64,000 nucleotides of DNA from positions 741,372 to 805,371 of the forward strand of contig NZ_KI632511.1 of NCBI RefSeq assembly GCF_000504285.1, written 5' to 3'. Below, piece by piece: positions 1 through 8,422 of this stretch. The notes under the pieces are model-generated. The model was given only the letters and a program-made list of their open reading frames with translations. It searched no databases and was not told the DNA's origin. Origin of the DNA: Actinospica robiniae DSM 44927 (lineage in GTDB: Bacteria > Actinomycetota > Actinomycetes > Streptomycetales > Catenulisporaceae). Within the stretch, counting starts at the first letter, position 1, and each line of letters opens with the position of its first letter. Position numbers and translations under genes: made by a program.

Positions 1-390
1 CGATGAGGGGCGGATTCAAGCGGTCGTCGCGAGGAACCCCCACCATCGCCACCGCCATCGGTACTGGCATCGCCGATCACGCGGACTACCGGTGACGAGC
101 CCGCGAACACCTACCGCAGAGTTCTGCGAGAACGGCGCCAAGGCCGTCGCCGAGGAAGCCACGACCCGGCGCGTCAGACCGGAATTCTTCGCTGCTCACT
201 CAATCGCTGAGCTACAGGTACGCACTGGCTACTGGCTCGGGTTGCAAGGGTACACAGCACGGCATTCGCTGGCCTGCACCTTCCAGTGCGCCTCGGCGGA
301 GACCTCGCGCTGTTCCAGGCGATCGGCAGTCTGCCGGCCTCCGGCCCTGGCGGGCGCCGGCGCCGGAGGTTATGCGGTGTGGTGGGATGG
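1..390. other. left-edge region without a supported gene
   Basis: No reading frame here has convincing coding character. A short plus-strand frame (about 3-92) contains TIATAIGTGIAD, which resembles a stretch of circularly permuted ATP-grasp proteins, but it is too short to call. The region contains the end of the convergent DUF1269 gene at its right side and otherwise nothing recognisable. Confidence 0.4.
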
Positions 391-900
391 TCAGGTCACC
401 TGGTTGGCGGTGTCTTGGAGGGCCTTGTTGAGGTCGGTCGAGCGCACGTCGAGCTGCTTGGCGGCGTGTTTCGCGGCCTTCAGCTGTGCTTTTTCCACGG
501 CCTCGGCCACTGTGCTCTCGCCGACGATGACCAAGGCGGCTTGTCCTTCGTCGATGATCTCTCCGAAGTCCTTGACGTCTGCTCGGGACATTCCCCGGTG
601 CAGGTGGCCGCTGACTGCGCCGACCGCGGCGCCGACGACGGCCGAGCCGATGAGTGCCGGCGGGAAGAGCACGCCGATGACCCCGCCGATGGCGGCGCCG
701 CCCCACGCCCCGTGGCGGGTGGCGGTCTCGTCCTTGTTGACGTGGACCTTGCCGGTCTCGTCCTTGGTGACGACGGAGGCGTCGTAGGTGCCGATGGCGC
801 CGTGTTTGTGCAGGTCTTTGACGATGTCGTAGTCGTCCCGTGCTGCGGCCTCGTTCGGGTAGGTGCCGATGTACAGGAAGACCGAATCGGGCTTGGTCAT
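391..900 (-). CDS. DUF1269-family glycine-zipper membrane-associated protein
   Basis: A 169-residue protein. Residues 1-60 form a charged N-terminal part that begins FLYIGTYPNEAAARDDYD. Residues 65-95 are a Gly/Ala-rich hydrophobic hairpin (GAWGGAAIGGVIGVLFPPAL, then SAVVGAAVGAVSG). The rest is a soluble tail with an ALVIVGES strand and a coiled helix. This layout matches the DUF1269 family of small membrane proteins of unknown function, often found near universal stress proteins in actinobacteria. The ATG start follows a weak purine-rich stretch. Any stress role is inferred from the Usp and PP2C genes 2-4 kb away, which were probably closer before an IS1182-type element inserted between them. 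Confidence 0.75.
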   Translation of the reverse strand: MTKPDSVFLYIGTYPNEAAARDDYDIVKDLHKHGAIGTYDASVVTKDETGKVHVNKDETATRHGAWGGAAIGGVIGVLFPPALIGSAVVGAAVGAVSGHLHRGMSRADVKDFGEIIDEGQAALVIVGESTVAEAVEKAQLKAAKHAAKQLDVRSTDLNKALQDTANQVT

Positions 901-1144
901 ATCTGATGTCCTGTTCTTTCCCTGCCGCGGCTGGGAGGAGCGCGCGGTGGCCGGCTGGAAGTCTGCAGCGTGGACGCTGTGAGCGGCAGGGTCAGCTCAT
1001 CCGCGTGTGCGCTTCGGATTTCCCTTCGGCTCCAGGATGCGTGCCGTTGGGCGCCCCGGCCTCCCGGCGCCGAGCTAGAAGCGTCATGAAAATCTTCGTG
1101 TTCTGATGTGGTGGCCTGGCGTAGCCGGCCCGCCGCTCGCTTGT

Positions 1145-2725
1145 TCACGCTGGTGTGGGTAGCTGCCAGGCTCCGTCTGTGCGGGTGAGGCCGAGGTTGA
1201 TGAGGGTGCGCAGGTTCAGGGCGGCGGCGCGGGTGTGGATCCAGGTGTTGTTGGGGATGGTGCCGCGGTAGCGCAGGCGGCGGTTGTTCCCGGCGACGAG
1301 CCAGGCGACGGCCCGTTCAACGGGTGGGCGCCAGCGGCGGTAGGCGGCCTGCCAGTCGGGGTCGGTGGTGGCCTGGCGTCGGGCGGCGGTCTGCTGGTCG
1401 TGGTGGGGTCGGATGGTCAGCACCCGGCCGGCCTTCGCTTTCGTGCACTGCTCGCGCAGCGGGCAGGTGGGGCACTGGTCGAAGACCGCTTTGCGCTGAT
1501 GGTGGATTCCACTGGGTGGAGTGAGCGGGATGGTGTGCCCGGCGGGGCAGGTGACCTGTCCGGTGGTGTCGATGGCGAAGTCGTCGAGGCTGAAGCCGCC
1601 GGGTACGGCCGTGGTCAGCGGCGCGGGTTTGAGGAACAGGCGGTGTCCGCGCTCGAGCAGGGCGGCGCTGGCGCTCCCGCTGCTGTAGGCGGTGTCGCCG
1701 TACAGGTCCAGGCCGGTGGCCTGGTCGTCTTCGTTGATCAGGTCGAGGGCGACGGCGGCCTCGTGGTGCTCGGGCCCGGAGCCCGGGCGGATGGCGAGGG
1801 CGGTGTAGATCCCGGTCTCGGGTTCGATGGCGAGGTGGGCTTTGTATCCGTCCTGCTTGTGGGTGCGGGTCTTGTGCACGTGCCGTGATTCGGGATCGAC
1901 GGTGGAGATCACGCGGTTCTCGGCGGTGCCGCGGGTGATGCGCCAGCGCCCGTCGCGCCCGTCGGAGTCCTCCGCGGGTTCGACGTCCTGGCCGGCGACG
2001 AGGGCGAGCAGGCCGAGGGCGTCTGCGGGCTTGGGGCCGTGCTCGCGCTCGGGCAGGGCCACCAGCAGCCGGATCGCGTCGGTCACCAGCGCGTCGACGA
2101 GTTCGGCCCGGGCCTGCGGGTCGTTCCAGGCGATCGCGGGTTTCCCGGGATCGGCGTAGTCGTGCGCGGTGCACACGGCCGCGACCACGTCCGCGGCACC
2201 GGGCACCTCGCGCGCGACGCGCCGGATCGCGGCGATGATCTGGGTGACGGTGTCCTGGGTGGCCACCGCGTCATCCAGCACGGTGGAATCCAGCGCCCGG
2301 CGCACCTTGCCCTTGAGGATCCCGGTCTCGGCCACCACCGCGCGCACGGCGGTGAAGATCCGCTGTGGGTCCGCGGAGCGCGACAGGCGTCGGCGGAAGT
2401 AGGCCAGCAGCGACGGGTCGAACCCGGTGTCATACAGCCCGAGCCCGCACGCGGCCTTCCACCGCAGGTCACAGCGCAGCTCCTGGACAGTGTCGAAGTC
2501 CGAGTGGCCGTTAAGGGCCTGGAGGGTGACGGCCGCGGCCAGGATCGCCGGAGGCATCGAGGGACGTCCGTTGCGCGAGGGGTACATGTCCGCGAACATC
2601 TCCGCCGGAAACAACGCCTCCCGGTGCTCGGCCAGGAACGCGAACACGCTCCCGGCCGGGATCAGCTCCCGGCACGTCGCCCACACATCTGGCCCGACCA
2701 GCTCACCCGTCCACTCACCCTGCAT
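1145..2725 (-). CDS. IS1182-family transposase (DDE)
   Basis: A 526-residue transposase. The N-terminal DUF772-type region (residues about 45-125) contains MYPSRNGRPSMPP. The catalytic core shows candidate acidic residues at LDSTVLDD, in LYGDTAYSS and in the late WRPPVERAVAWLV segment, as expected for D-D-E enzymes. A CPTCPLREQC cysteine cluster near residue 430 is also typical of the IS1182/IS5 superfamily. The length is normal for the family and no frameshift is seen. The start at 2725 lies only five bases from the foot of the upstream hairpin, and no Shine-Dalgarno sequence is visible. Confidence 0.92.
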   Translation of the reverse strand: MQGEWTGELVGPDVWATCRELIPAGSVFAFLAEHREALFPAEMFADMYPSRNGRPSMPPAILAAAVTLQALNGHSDFDTVQELRCDLRWKAACGLGLYDTGFDPSLLAYFRRRLSRSADPQRIFTAVRAVVAETGILKGKVRRALDSTVLDDAVATQDTVTQIIAAIRRVAREVPGAADVVAAVCTAHDYADPGKPAIAWNDPQARAELVDALVTDAIRLLVALPEREHGPKPADALGLLALVAGQDVEPAEDSDGRDGRWRITRGTAENRVISTVDPESRHVHKTRTHKQDGYKAHLAIEPETGIYTALAIRPGSGPEHHEAAVALDLINEDDQATGLDLYGDTAYSSGSASAALLERGHRLFLKPAPLTTAVPGGFSLDDFAIDTTGQVTCPAGHTIPLTPPSGIHHQRKAVFDQCPTCPLREQCTKAKAGRVLTIRPHHDQQTAARRQATTDPDWQAAYRRWRPPVERAVAWLVAGNNRRLRYRGTIPNNTWIHTRAAALNLRTLINLGLTRTDGAWQLPTPA

Positions 2726-2730
2726 GACAG

Positions 2731-2767
2731 CATTCTGGCCCGGCCGCTACGCGGCCGGGCCAGAATG
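2731..2767. repeat. perfect 17-bp hairpin just upstream of the IS1182 transposase
   Basis: Arms 2731-2747 and 2751-2767 are exact inverted copies separated by TAC. The stem begins CATTCTGGCCCGGCC. It lies between the terminal repeat and the transposase start codon. In this place it could end transcription entering from outside, or fold over the start codon and restrain transposase translation. Both roles are inference. Confidence 0.8.
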
Positions 2768-3084
2768 CATGATTTTCATGACGCTTCTAGGGCCCGGTTG
2801 ACAACCGAATGGCCGTGAATCGCCGTTGAGCGCGGTTGCGTCTGCACGGCGTCAAGCGTGCGCCGCATCCGGTCGTCCGTTGTGCCAGCGGCCGTGCCGG
2901 CGTCCGGACGCGCGGCGCTGGCGTGGGCGCGAACGGAGGCGGCGAACACCCCCGCCGCGATCGCGGGAATCGTCTACTGGTCCTGAACCACGCCCGCACC
3001 CGGGACCCACGCGACCCGCCCGTGTGCCTGGGTGACTTACGATCGCGGGCGCGCCACGATGCATTCCCGGCGCGGATCACCTCG

Positions 3085-4314
3085 CTAAAGCCGGATGACG
3101 ACCAGGGCGATGTCGTCCCGGGCGCCGCCGTCGACGCCGAGGTCCGCCAGCAGGGTATCGGCCAGATGCTCGGGGGTGTACCCAGCGTGGCGTCCGAGCG
3201 TACGGGTCAGTCGGGCGAGGCCGGTGTCGATGTCCTCGGTGCGCCGCTCGATCAGGCCGTCGGTGTAGAGCACGAGAGTTTCGCCGGTGTTGTAGTTCAC
3301 GCCGGCTTGAGGCCGGGGTACGTGCGTGGGACGGGCGCCGAGCGGGGGGTCGGTGGCCTGGTCGAGCAGGTCGCAGCGACCGTTGGCGCGCACGAGCACG
3401 GGTGGCGGGTGTCCGGCGCTGCTGTAGATGATCAGGCGGCTGCGTGGGTCGATCATGGCCTGGGCGGCGGTGGTGTTCAGCGCGCCTTCGACCGAGCGGG
3501 CGTAGAGGCCGAGCACTTCCAGGGCTTGGGCCGGGCGTTCGAGAGCACGGATCGCGGCACTCAGCGCGCTGCGGAGCATGCCCATCACGGACGCGGCCTC
3601 CAGGCCGTGGCCGACCACGTCCCCGACTGCGGCGGCAAAACGGCCGTCGGACAGATCCACCAGGTCGTACCAGTCCCCGCACACATTCAGTGATCCGGTC
3701 GCCGGCAGATAGCGGACCGCGACGTTCTCGTGGTGAGGCAGGTCCGGGGCTTGGAGCATCGCCTCCTGCAGGGTCAGCGCGACCTGCTGCTCGCGCGCGT
3801 GGGCCTCGCGCAGGTCCTCGTTGAGTCGCTGCAGCTGGCGGGCCCGCGCGTAGAGCTCGGACTCCAGCGCCTCGCGTTCGACCTCGTTGCGTCTGCGCCG
3901 TTCGGGGCGGTGCTTGACGTACGCGGTGACGTCCTCGACCCGATGGATGATCCACGCCACGGCCCCGTCCGGAGCGAGGATCGGGGTGTTGACCGGCGAC
4001 CACCAGCGTTCCTCGAAGCTACCGGGCTGGGCGGCGTTCGGGATGTCGTACCTCTGCAGCGCCATCGTGTCCGGTGCGCGAGTGATAAGGACCCGGTGCA
4101 GGGAGGCGTTGAGGTTGCGCACCCCGTCCGCCTCGGGGTCGGCGGGGTTGTTAGGGAAGGAGTCGAAGATCCGCCGCCCGAGTAGTTCCGCCCGCGTGCG
4201 ACGGGTGGCGGTCAGGTAGGCCCGGTTGACCTCGACGATCACCAGGTCGCAGTCCAGTACCAGGTAGGGGCTGGGCGTGGCGGCGAACAGTGCGGCGTAG
4301 TCCAGGTCAGTCAT
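3085..4314 (-). CDS. PAS-domain PP2C-type (SpoIIE-like) serine phosphatase
   Basis: A 409-residue protein starting with MTDLDYAALF. An N-terminal PAS sensor domain (about 10-130) begins TPSPYLVLDCDLVIVEVN. A charged helical linker (about 135-185) leads to a C-terminal PPM/SpoIIE phosphatase domain with GDWYDLVDL, VGDVVGHGLEA, SSAGHPPPV, LYTDGLIERR and the final GARDDIALVV, which carry the metal-binding aspartates. Such proteins dephosphorylate anti-anti-sigma factors in stress partner-switching. The ATG at 4314 was preferred over an upstream frame-open extension because the PAS fold starts directly after it. It lies 51 bp downstream of the universal stress gene on the same strand, so the two probably form one transcript. 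Confidence 0.88.
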   Translation of the reverse strand: MTDLDYAALFAATPSPYLVLDCDLVIVEVNRAYLTATRRTRAELLGRRIFDSFPNNPADPEADGVRNLNASLHRVLITRAPDTMALQRYDIPNAAQPGSFEERWWSPVNTPILAPDGAVAWIIHRVEDVTAYVKHRPERRRRNEVEREALESELYARARQLQRLNEDLREAHAREQQVALTLQEAMLQAPDLPHHENVAVRYLPATGSLNVCGDWYDLVDLSDGRFAAAVGDVVGHGLEAASVMGMLRSALSAAIRALERPAQALEVLGLYARSVEGALNTTAAQAMIDPRSRLIIYSSAGHPPPVLVRANGRCDLLDQATDPPLGARPTHVPRPQAGVNYNTGETLVLYTDGLIERRTEDIDTGLARLTRTLGRHAGYTPEHLADTLLADLGVDGGARDDIALVVIRL

Positions 4315-4364
4315 CAGACGCAGCCCCTGTTCCGTTGTCCGCTGTACCCTCGTCCGCTTCCACG

Positions 4365-5012
4365 CTACGAGCAGCGCGCTGTGCACGCCTCTTCGTAGTA
4401 GCCGCCCGTGGGGCCGGAGAACATGGCGGTCGGCGACCACGCCCGCACCGCGTGCAGCGTGGCCCGATAACGCGAGGCGGCCGCGAACGCGAAGCGGAAG
4501 GGCTGATCGGATCGGTCAGGCCCGATGCCGAGCACGACCCCGTCGAACACGGGTTCCGGTACCTCGCCGCGCACGACCACCAGCGGGCAGTGCGCATGCG
4601 CAGCCAGGCTTCGGCTGACCGAACCCAGCAGCATGCCCGCGAAGCCGCCGCGGCCGCGCGTGCCGGTCACCAACAGCGCGGCCTCCGTGCTCAGGGCACT
4701 AAGCGTGCGCGCGGCGGAGAGATCGGACAGTTCCATCTCGATATCCACGCCGATGAAGTGCTCCTGGACGCGTGCTGCAGCCGCTTCGAGCAAACGCTGC
4801 CCCTCTGCGCGGCGATGCTCCGCGTAACCAGGAGGCGCGAGCGGGAGAGCACTCGGCAGTTCGAGCGCGTGCACCAGCATCAGCGGCACGCCACGCGACA
4901 TCGCCGCCAGCGCAGCCCACGCCGCAGCACCCGCGGAGTTCTCCGAAGCGTCCACACCGGCGACCACGGGCCCCGGAAATCTCTCGTCGGCGAGTCCGTC
5001 GGAGGTCCGCAT
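4365..5012 (-). CDS. universal stress protein, second domain truncated
   Basis: A 215-residue protein with one complete Usp domain (about 13-148). It starts VVAGVDASENS and ends with the nucleotide-binding motif GTRGRGGFAGMLLGSVS, as in ATP-binding Usp proteins. A second Usp domain begins at FDGVVLGIGPDRSDQ and breaks off after about 60 residues, so the gene is shorter than the usual tandem form of about 290 residues. Its C-terminus (GGYYEEACTARCS) looks like out-of-family read-through. A GGGAC-N4-GTCCC dyad about 85 bp upstream resembles a DosR/DevR box, the usual control of actinobacterial Usp genes. Confidence 0.8.
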   Translation of the reverse strand: MRTSDGLADERFPGPVVAGVDASENSAGAAAWAALAAMSRGVPLMLVHALELPSALPLAPPGYAEHRRAEGQRLLEAAAARVQEHFIGVDIEMELSDLSAARTLSALSTEAALLVTGTRGRGGFAGMLLGSVSRSLAAHAHCPLVVVRGEVPEPVFDGVVLGIGPDRSDQPFRFAFAAASRYRATLHAVRAWSPTAMFSGPTGGYYEEACTARCS

Positions 5013-5095
5013 CGTTCTGCCCTCCTACCTCCGCTGCTCGGTGTGTTCAGCGGCCCCTTCTTCACCAAGATCGCTCGCTCGCGCGCAGATGCACG

Positions 5096-5109
5096 GGGAC
5101 GAAGGTCCC
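5096..5109. promoter_or_regulatory. candidate DosR/DevR-like box upstream of the Usp gene
   Basis: The dyad GGGACGAAGGTCCC (arms 5096-5100 and 5105-5109) lies about 85 bp before the Usp start at 5012. Its GGGAC/GTCCC half-sites match the core of the dormancy-regulon box known from mycobacteria. No DosR gene lies in the window, so regulation is inferred only from sequence likeness and from the type of gene downstream. Confidence 0.4.
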
Positions 5110-5354
5110 GGATTATCAAGATCACGGCGTGGCTCGCCGGGGGCGAGACTGGCGGCCTCTTGACGGGGTTCGGGAACTTCGCTGGAGGAATTTCGGAAGG
5201 AGTTCAGGGGCGAGTGAGTCCGGCGCTCGCGGACGGGAGCCTCGCGCAGGGTGGAGTCTCGGCACTGCTGCGGCGTTGGTCACGTCCGCTGTGGTGGTGT
5301 CCGGACTCCGCGAGGGCCTGTTCCGCGTTCCAGAATAGGTCTGAGGAGTCGTCT

Positions 5355-5435
5355 CGGCTTCCATCCAGGGCCCGGTATTAGCGCAGGGAATTGCCCTGAA
5401 CTGCGGACCAAGCGTTCTACCGTGGACGGAAGCCG
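5355..5435. repeat. miniature inverted-repeat element, copy A
   Basis: An 81-bp segment with inverted ends: CGGCTTCCATCCA at 5355-5367 and TGGACGGAAGCCG at 5423-5435 (12 of 13 positions pair). Its right half, from CTGAACTGC to the end, is about 85% identical to 32345-32384. The flanks of the two copies are unrelated, which marks the ends of the unit. There is no coding capacity. It cuts into the frame of a secreted-protein remnant on the minus strand. Confidence 0.6.
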
Positions 5436-5617
5436 GGAAGGTCAGGCCGGATCCGGTGTCGAAGGTGTAGGTGGTGGCTGCTGCGGCGGAGTGTGCCGTG
5501 ACGAGCGCGGTGGCGGCCAGGGCCGCGGCCGCGGCCGCGGCGAACAACCCGGACCGGCGCAGGGGGAGCGAGTCGAGCGCCCCGCGGCTGCGTTGGCGCG
5601 CTGCTGTGTTCGGACAT
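5436..5617 (-). pseudogene. N-terminal remnant of a secreted protein (signal peptide only)
   Basis: Minus-strand sequence encodes a classic signal peptide, LPLRRSGLFAAAAAAALAAT followed by ALVTAHSAAAA, and the first mature residues TTYTFDTGSGLTFPAS. The frame then enters miniature element A and loses coherence. The likely ATG (5617, MSEHSS) is in a different frame, so a frameshift near 5560-5580 also separates start and signal peptide. The cargo domain is absent. The remnant is downstream of the mannanase on the same strand and may have belonged to another carbohydrate-active enzyme. Confidence 0.5.
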
Positions 5618-5648
5618 GAGCATGGCTGCCATATTCATTGAGGGCGGG

Positions 5649-5686
5649 GCGGCGGCTTCGGCGGCGTTCACCAGTGAAGCCGCCGC
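5649..5686. terminator. hairpin terminator after the mannanase gene
   Basis: Perfect 11-bp arms, GCGGCGGCTTC (5649-5659) and its complement (5676-5686), stand about 57 bp beyond the mannanase stop on the minus strand. There is no T-run, as is common for actinobacterial terminators. Confidence 0.55.
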
Positions 5687-5742
5687 TTCCGTCTCTCGTG
5701 CACGGGCCGGTCGGGTGGGCGGGTCCGGCGCTTCTGGCCCGG

Positions 5743-6990
5743 TTAGGGGCTGGTGCAGGTGATCGCGGTCGTGGAGGGCGTGCCGCTGGCGAGGAATCCC
5801 ACGGTCGTGGAGCCGCCGGGGGCGATTGCGCCGTTCCAGCTGAGGTTCTTCACCGTCGCCTGGGATCCTGAGGTGGTCAGTGTGCCGTTCCACAGCTGGC
5901 TGATCGTCTGCCCCGGCCCCAGGGTCCACCTGATCGTCCATCCATTGAGCGCCGAGGCACCGGCGTTGACCGTGATCTGGGCCTGGAATCCGCCGGACCA
6001 GGAGTTGACGGTCTGGTAGGTCGCCGTGCACGGGCCGGTGGCCGGCGGAGTGGAACTAGGCGTCGCGGACGGGGTGGGTGACGCCGTGGCGCTGGGCGTC
6101 GGAGACGGAGCCGTGGTGCCCTCGTACTGTGCGGCCACCTTCGCCAGGTCGGTGCCGCTGCCCTTCATGTACGCCTGGTTGACCCAGGCAGTGAAGGCAC
6201 TCTGCGTGGCCGGTGAGGAGGTGCCCGACCACAGTTCCTCCTTGTCCTGGTCGAAGTAGCTGACCAGTTTGAGGTCGGGGTAGCTGCCGGACTGCAGGGC
6301 GGTGGACATGTCGCTGATCCACTGGGCCTTGTTCCCGCCGTCCTCGCTGGACCCGACCTCGGCGAGCATCACCGGTCGTTTCGGTGCGATGGCGCGGGCC
6401 TGGGCGTAGGCGCTGGAGAACAGGGCGTCGAAGGACGTCCAGTGGTTGCCGGTCGGATCCCACGACGGATCCAGCCCCCAGTTGTAGCCGTCGATCGCCA
6501 CCCAGTCGACGTAGGCGTCGCCCGGGTAGGAGAGCGCCAGGTTGTTGTACGCGGCATCCGGGGTGGAGCCGTTGTTGAAGCACCACACCCATTGCACGCT
6601 CGTCGCGCCGGCTGCGACGACGAGGTCGTGTACGTGCTGGTAGGCCTTGATGTAAGGGGTGGGATCGCTGTTGTTGTTGACAATGCCCCAGGGGTACCAG
6701 TTCCCGTTGAACTCGTGCCCCCACCGCACCATGATCGGTGCTTTGACCGAGGCGAACTGCGCCCCCTCGGCTTTGATATAGGCGTCCCACTTGCCGTCGA
6801 TGATGTCCTGGAGATGGATCTGGCCGGCATCGTCGACCCCGAGGTTGGGGTTCCACGGCTCCCAGGTGAAGTCCATCATGATGCCCTGGCTCCACAGGGT
6901 CCTGGCATCGGCCGCGTCGAACGCGTCGCCGCTCGCCCAGTTGTCGAACCACTGGACGCTGGCCGGGGCGACACCGTACCGGCTTAGGAC
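5743..6990 (-). pseudogene. GH26 endo-beta-mannanase with CBM2, 5' end missing
   Basis: The frame encodes most of a GH26 catalytic domain followed by a Thr/Ser/Pro linker (APSPTPSATASPTPSATPSS) and a C-terminal CBM2 cellulose-binding module with its bracketing cysteines (PCTATYQ to ITCTS) and conserved tryptophans. The GH26 acid/base glutamate is visible in WGHEFNGNWYPW and the nucleophile in LAEVGSSEDGG. Homology begins abruptly near RYGVAPASVQWFDNW. No signal peptide or first part of the barrel is present, and the upstream residues look random. The enzyme would normally be exported to cut mannan. As it stands it is a 5'-truncated gene, broken at about position 6985. Confidence 0.8.
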
Positions 6991-7087
6991 TGGAAACAAA
7001 ACAAGCTCGGGGCGCGCGTGCGCTCCGTCGCATGGTGCCACGCCAGCCCTCCGGACCGGCCCTTGGCCGATCTGATAGACAGTACGC

Positions 7088-7711
7088 ATGCAGACTGGGC
7101 GGTTGGCTCTGGATGAGCAGTTGCGCGTCTTGCAGCCCGTGCTGGAGCGCAATCGCACGCTGGTGGAGGTTGCACAGCGGTCGGTTGGCCTCGGGCTGCC
7201 GGATTGGTACCTCGCGGCCGGCTGCGTGTGTCAGACGGTGTGGAACGTTGCGACTGGTCAGGCAGCCGACCGAGGGATCAAGGACTATGACCTGGTCTAC
7301 TTCGATTCGGCCGATCTCTCATGGGAAGCCGAGGATGCCGCGATCCAGGCTGGTATGAGAGTGTTCGGAGACCTTCCGGTTGTGGTGGAGATCCGCAACG
7401 AGGCCAGGGTGCACCTGTGGTACGAGGAGAAGTTCGGGGTCCCATGTGTGCCATACGACTCTACCGAGGCCGCGATCGACACCTTCCCGGCCACGGCTTG
7501 CTGCGTGGGCGTCCGGATCGAGGACGATGGCCGGTGGAGCATGTATGCACCGTACGGTTTATCGGATGTCTTTAACCTCGTCATCAGGCCCAACCCGGTC
7601 CAAGTGACTCGGGAGGTCTACGCAGCTAAAGCCGACCGATGGCGCCGTCAGTGGCCCGAACTGACCGTGACCGCCTGGTCGCCGAACACGCCCGGACTCG
7701 CGACCTCGTAG
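7088..7711 (+). CDS. nucleotidyltransferase family protein (NTP_transf_6 / DUF925 type)
   Basis: A 207-residue protein. Core motifs are AAGCVCQTVWN and KDYDLVYFD (the paired acidic residues expected to bind metal), followed by VEIRNEARVHLWY. These match the nucleotidyltransferase-like family PF06042, whose substrate is unknown. The ATG follows a TAGACA-like box by about seven bases, so the message could be leaderless. It begins directly beside the broken mannanase end and finishes nine bases before an IS5-type remnant on the other strand, so it sits between two recombination scars. Confidence 0.75.
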   Translation: MQTGRLALDEQLRVLQPVLERNRTLVEVAQRSVGLGLPDWYLAAGCVCQTVWNVATGQAADRGIKDYDLVYFDSADLSWEAEDAAIQAGMRVFGDLPVVVEIRNEARVHLWYEEKFGVPCVPYDSTEAAIDTFPATACCVGVRIEDDGRWSMYAPYGLSDVFNLVIRPNPVQVTREVYAAKADRWRRQWPELTVTAWSPNTPGLATS

Positions 7712-7719
7712 CAACGGGG

Positions 7720-7837
7720 TCACCGTGCGTTGCGCAATCGGCGCCAGCAGATGATCGCGCAGCCGAGGGCGAGGAAGGCTTGGTGGATGTCGTCGTAGGG
7801 TCGGACCGGGGCGCGGCGCTGGTGTTCCCACCAGCCC
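7720..7837 (-). pseudogene. C-terminal remnant of an IS5-like transposase
   Basis: Reading the minus strand into the stop at 7720-7722 gives PYDDIHQAFLALGCAIICWR then RLRNAR, the typical tail of IS5-superfamily transposases. Upstream coding sequence is replaced at about 7838-7845 by the 3' end of a group II intron, so only about 38 codons of the transposase remain. Confidence 0.7.
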
Positions 7838-7857
7838 GTTTCCCCGGCCCGCCCTCC

Positions 7858-7891
7858 GAACCGGACGTGCCCGTCACCGAGCATCCGGCTC
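7858..7891 (-). ncRNA. group II intron domain V (3' end of a truncated intron)
   Basis: The 34-nt minus-strand sequence starts GAGCCGGATGC and ends GCACGTCCGGTTC. The two ends pair as GAGCCGGA-TGC/GCA-CGTCCGGTTC, and the hairpin has the length and layout of catalytic domain V of group II introns, including the AGC/CGU-type bulge region. It lies 3' of a group II reverse-transcriptase tail on the same strand, as expected. Domains I-III are missing, so the intron cannot splice. Confidence 0.75.
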
Positions 7892-7923
7892 TCCACAAGC
7901 CCCGTTGGGCGGGATGTCTTCCC

Positions 7924-8312
7924 TTATGCACCTCTGGGCCAGGGAGCGGGGATCTTGGTTCCCCGGTAGAGGTAGCGTCTGGTGCCTACCTTCGCCGGGT
8001 TGAACAAGACCACCTCTCCGTCGGCGGGCCACCAGCCGTCGTTCGTGAAGCGGCGGCGCAGTTCCTTCCAGGTGGTCTTCGGGTGTTTGCGTCGCAGCCA
8101 TCCGAAGACCCGGCGCCACAGGTAGGCCCTCACGTAGGCGAAGGTCTTGCTGGAGCAGCCGTACCGGAAGTAGGCGGTCCAGCCACGCAGCATCGAGTTG
8201 AGCTGACGCAGCAGGGCTTCCAGTGGCAGGTTCTTGCCCTGCCGGCACAGTGCCTTGATCTTGGCCGTAACGGCGGCCAGCGCCTTCTTGGCCGGATAGA
8301 CGTAGACGTAGT
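7924..8312 (-). pseudogene. group II intron reverse transcriptase/maturase, C-terminal fragment
   Basis: About 129 codons remain. The segment starts YVYPAKKALAAVTAKIKALC, continues through LNSMLRGWTAYFRYGCSSKT (the GIIM maturase motif) and ends in VGTRRYLYRGTKIPAPWPRG. These are the maturase X domain and C-terminus of bacterial group II intron proteins. The reverse-transcriptase palm with its YADD box is absent; the break is near 8315. It works with domain V just downstream in intact introns, and here both are relics inside a former IS5-like transposase gene. Confidence 0.8.
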
Positions 8313-8422
8313 GACTTGCACCTCGTCTACCAGGCGCGTCCTACAATCGCTGGTCTAAGCTGGGCCGAAATCGCCACTGTCCTCGCAGGTCAGGGAGGGG
8401 CACTCGATCCGAGCTGCACCCG

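Larger units (their letters stand above)
1075..2790. mobile_element. IS1182-family insertion sequence, complete
   Basis: The element is bounded by perfect 20-bp terminal inverted repeats. The left end is at 1075-1094 and reads CTAGAAGCGTCATGAAAATC; the right end at 2771-2790 is its exact reverse complement. It is about 1716 bp long and encodes one full-length transposase on the minus strand. I see no clear target-site duplication at the borders. A 17-bp perfect hairpin lies between the right terminal repeat and the transposase start. Intact ends and an intact gene suggest a recent, possibly active insertion. Confidence 0.9.

Noticed and set aside
1-92. Possible C-terminal scrap of an ATP-grasp protein at the left edge
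   Set aside because: Only about twelve suggestive residues; too little to support a call without the neighbouring sequence.
92-787. Plus-strand frame of 231 codons overlapping the DUF1269 gene
   Set aside because: Composition is Ala/Ser/Pro-rich without pattern, and the opposite strand has a recognisable protein.
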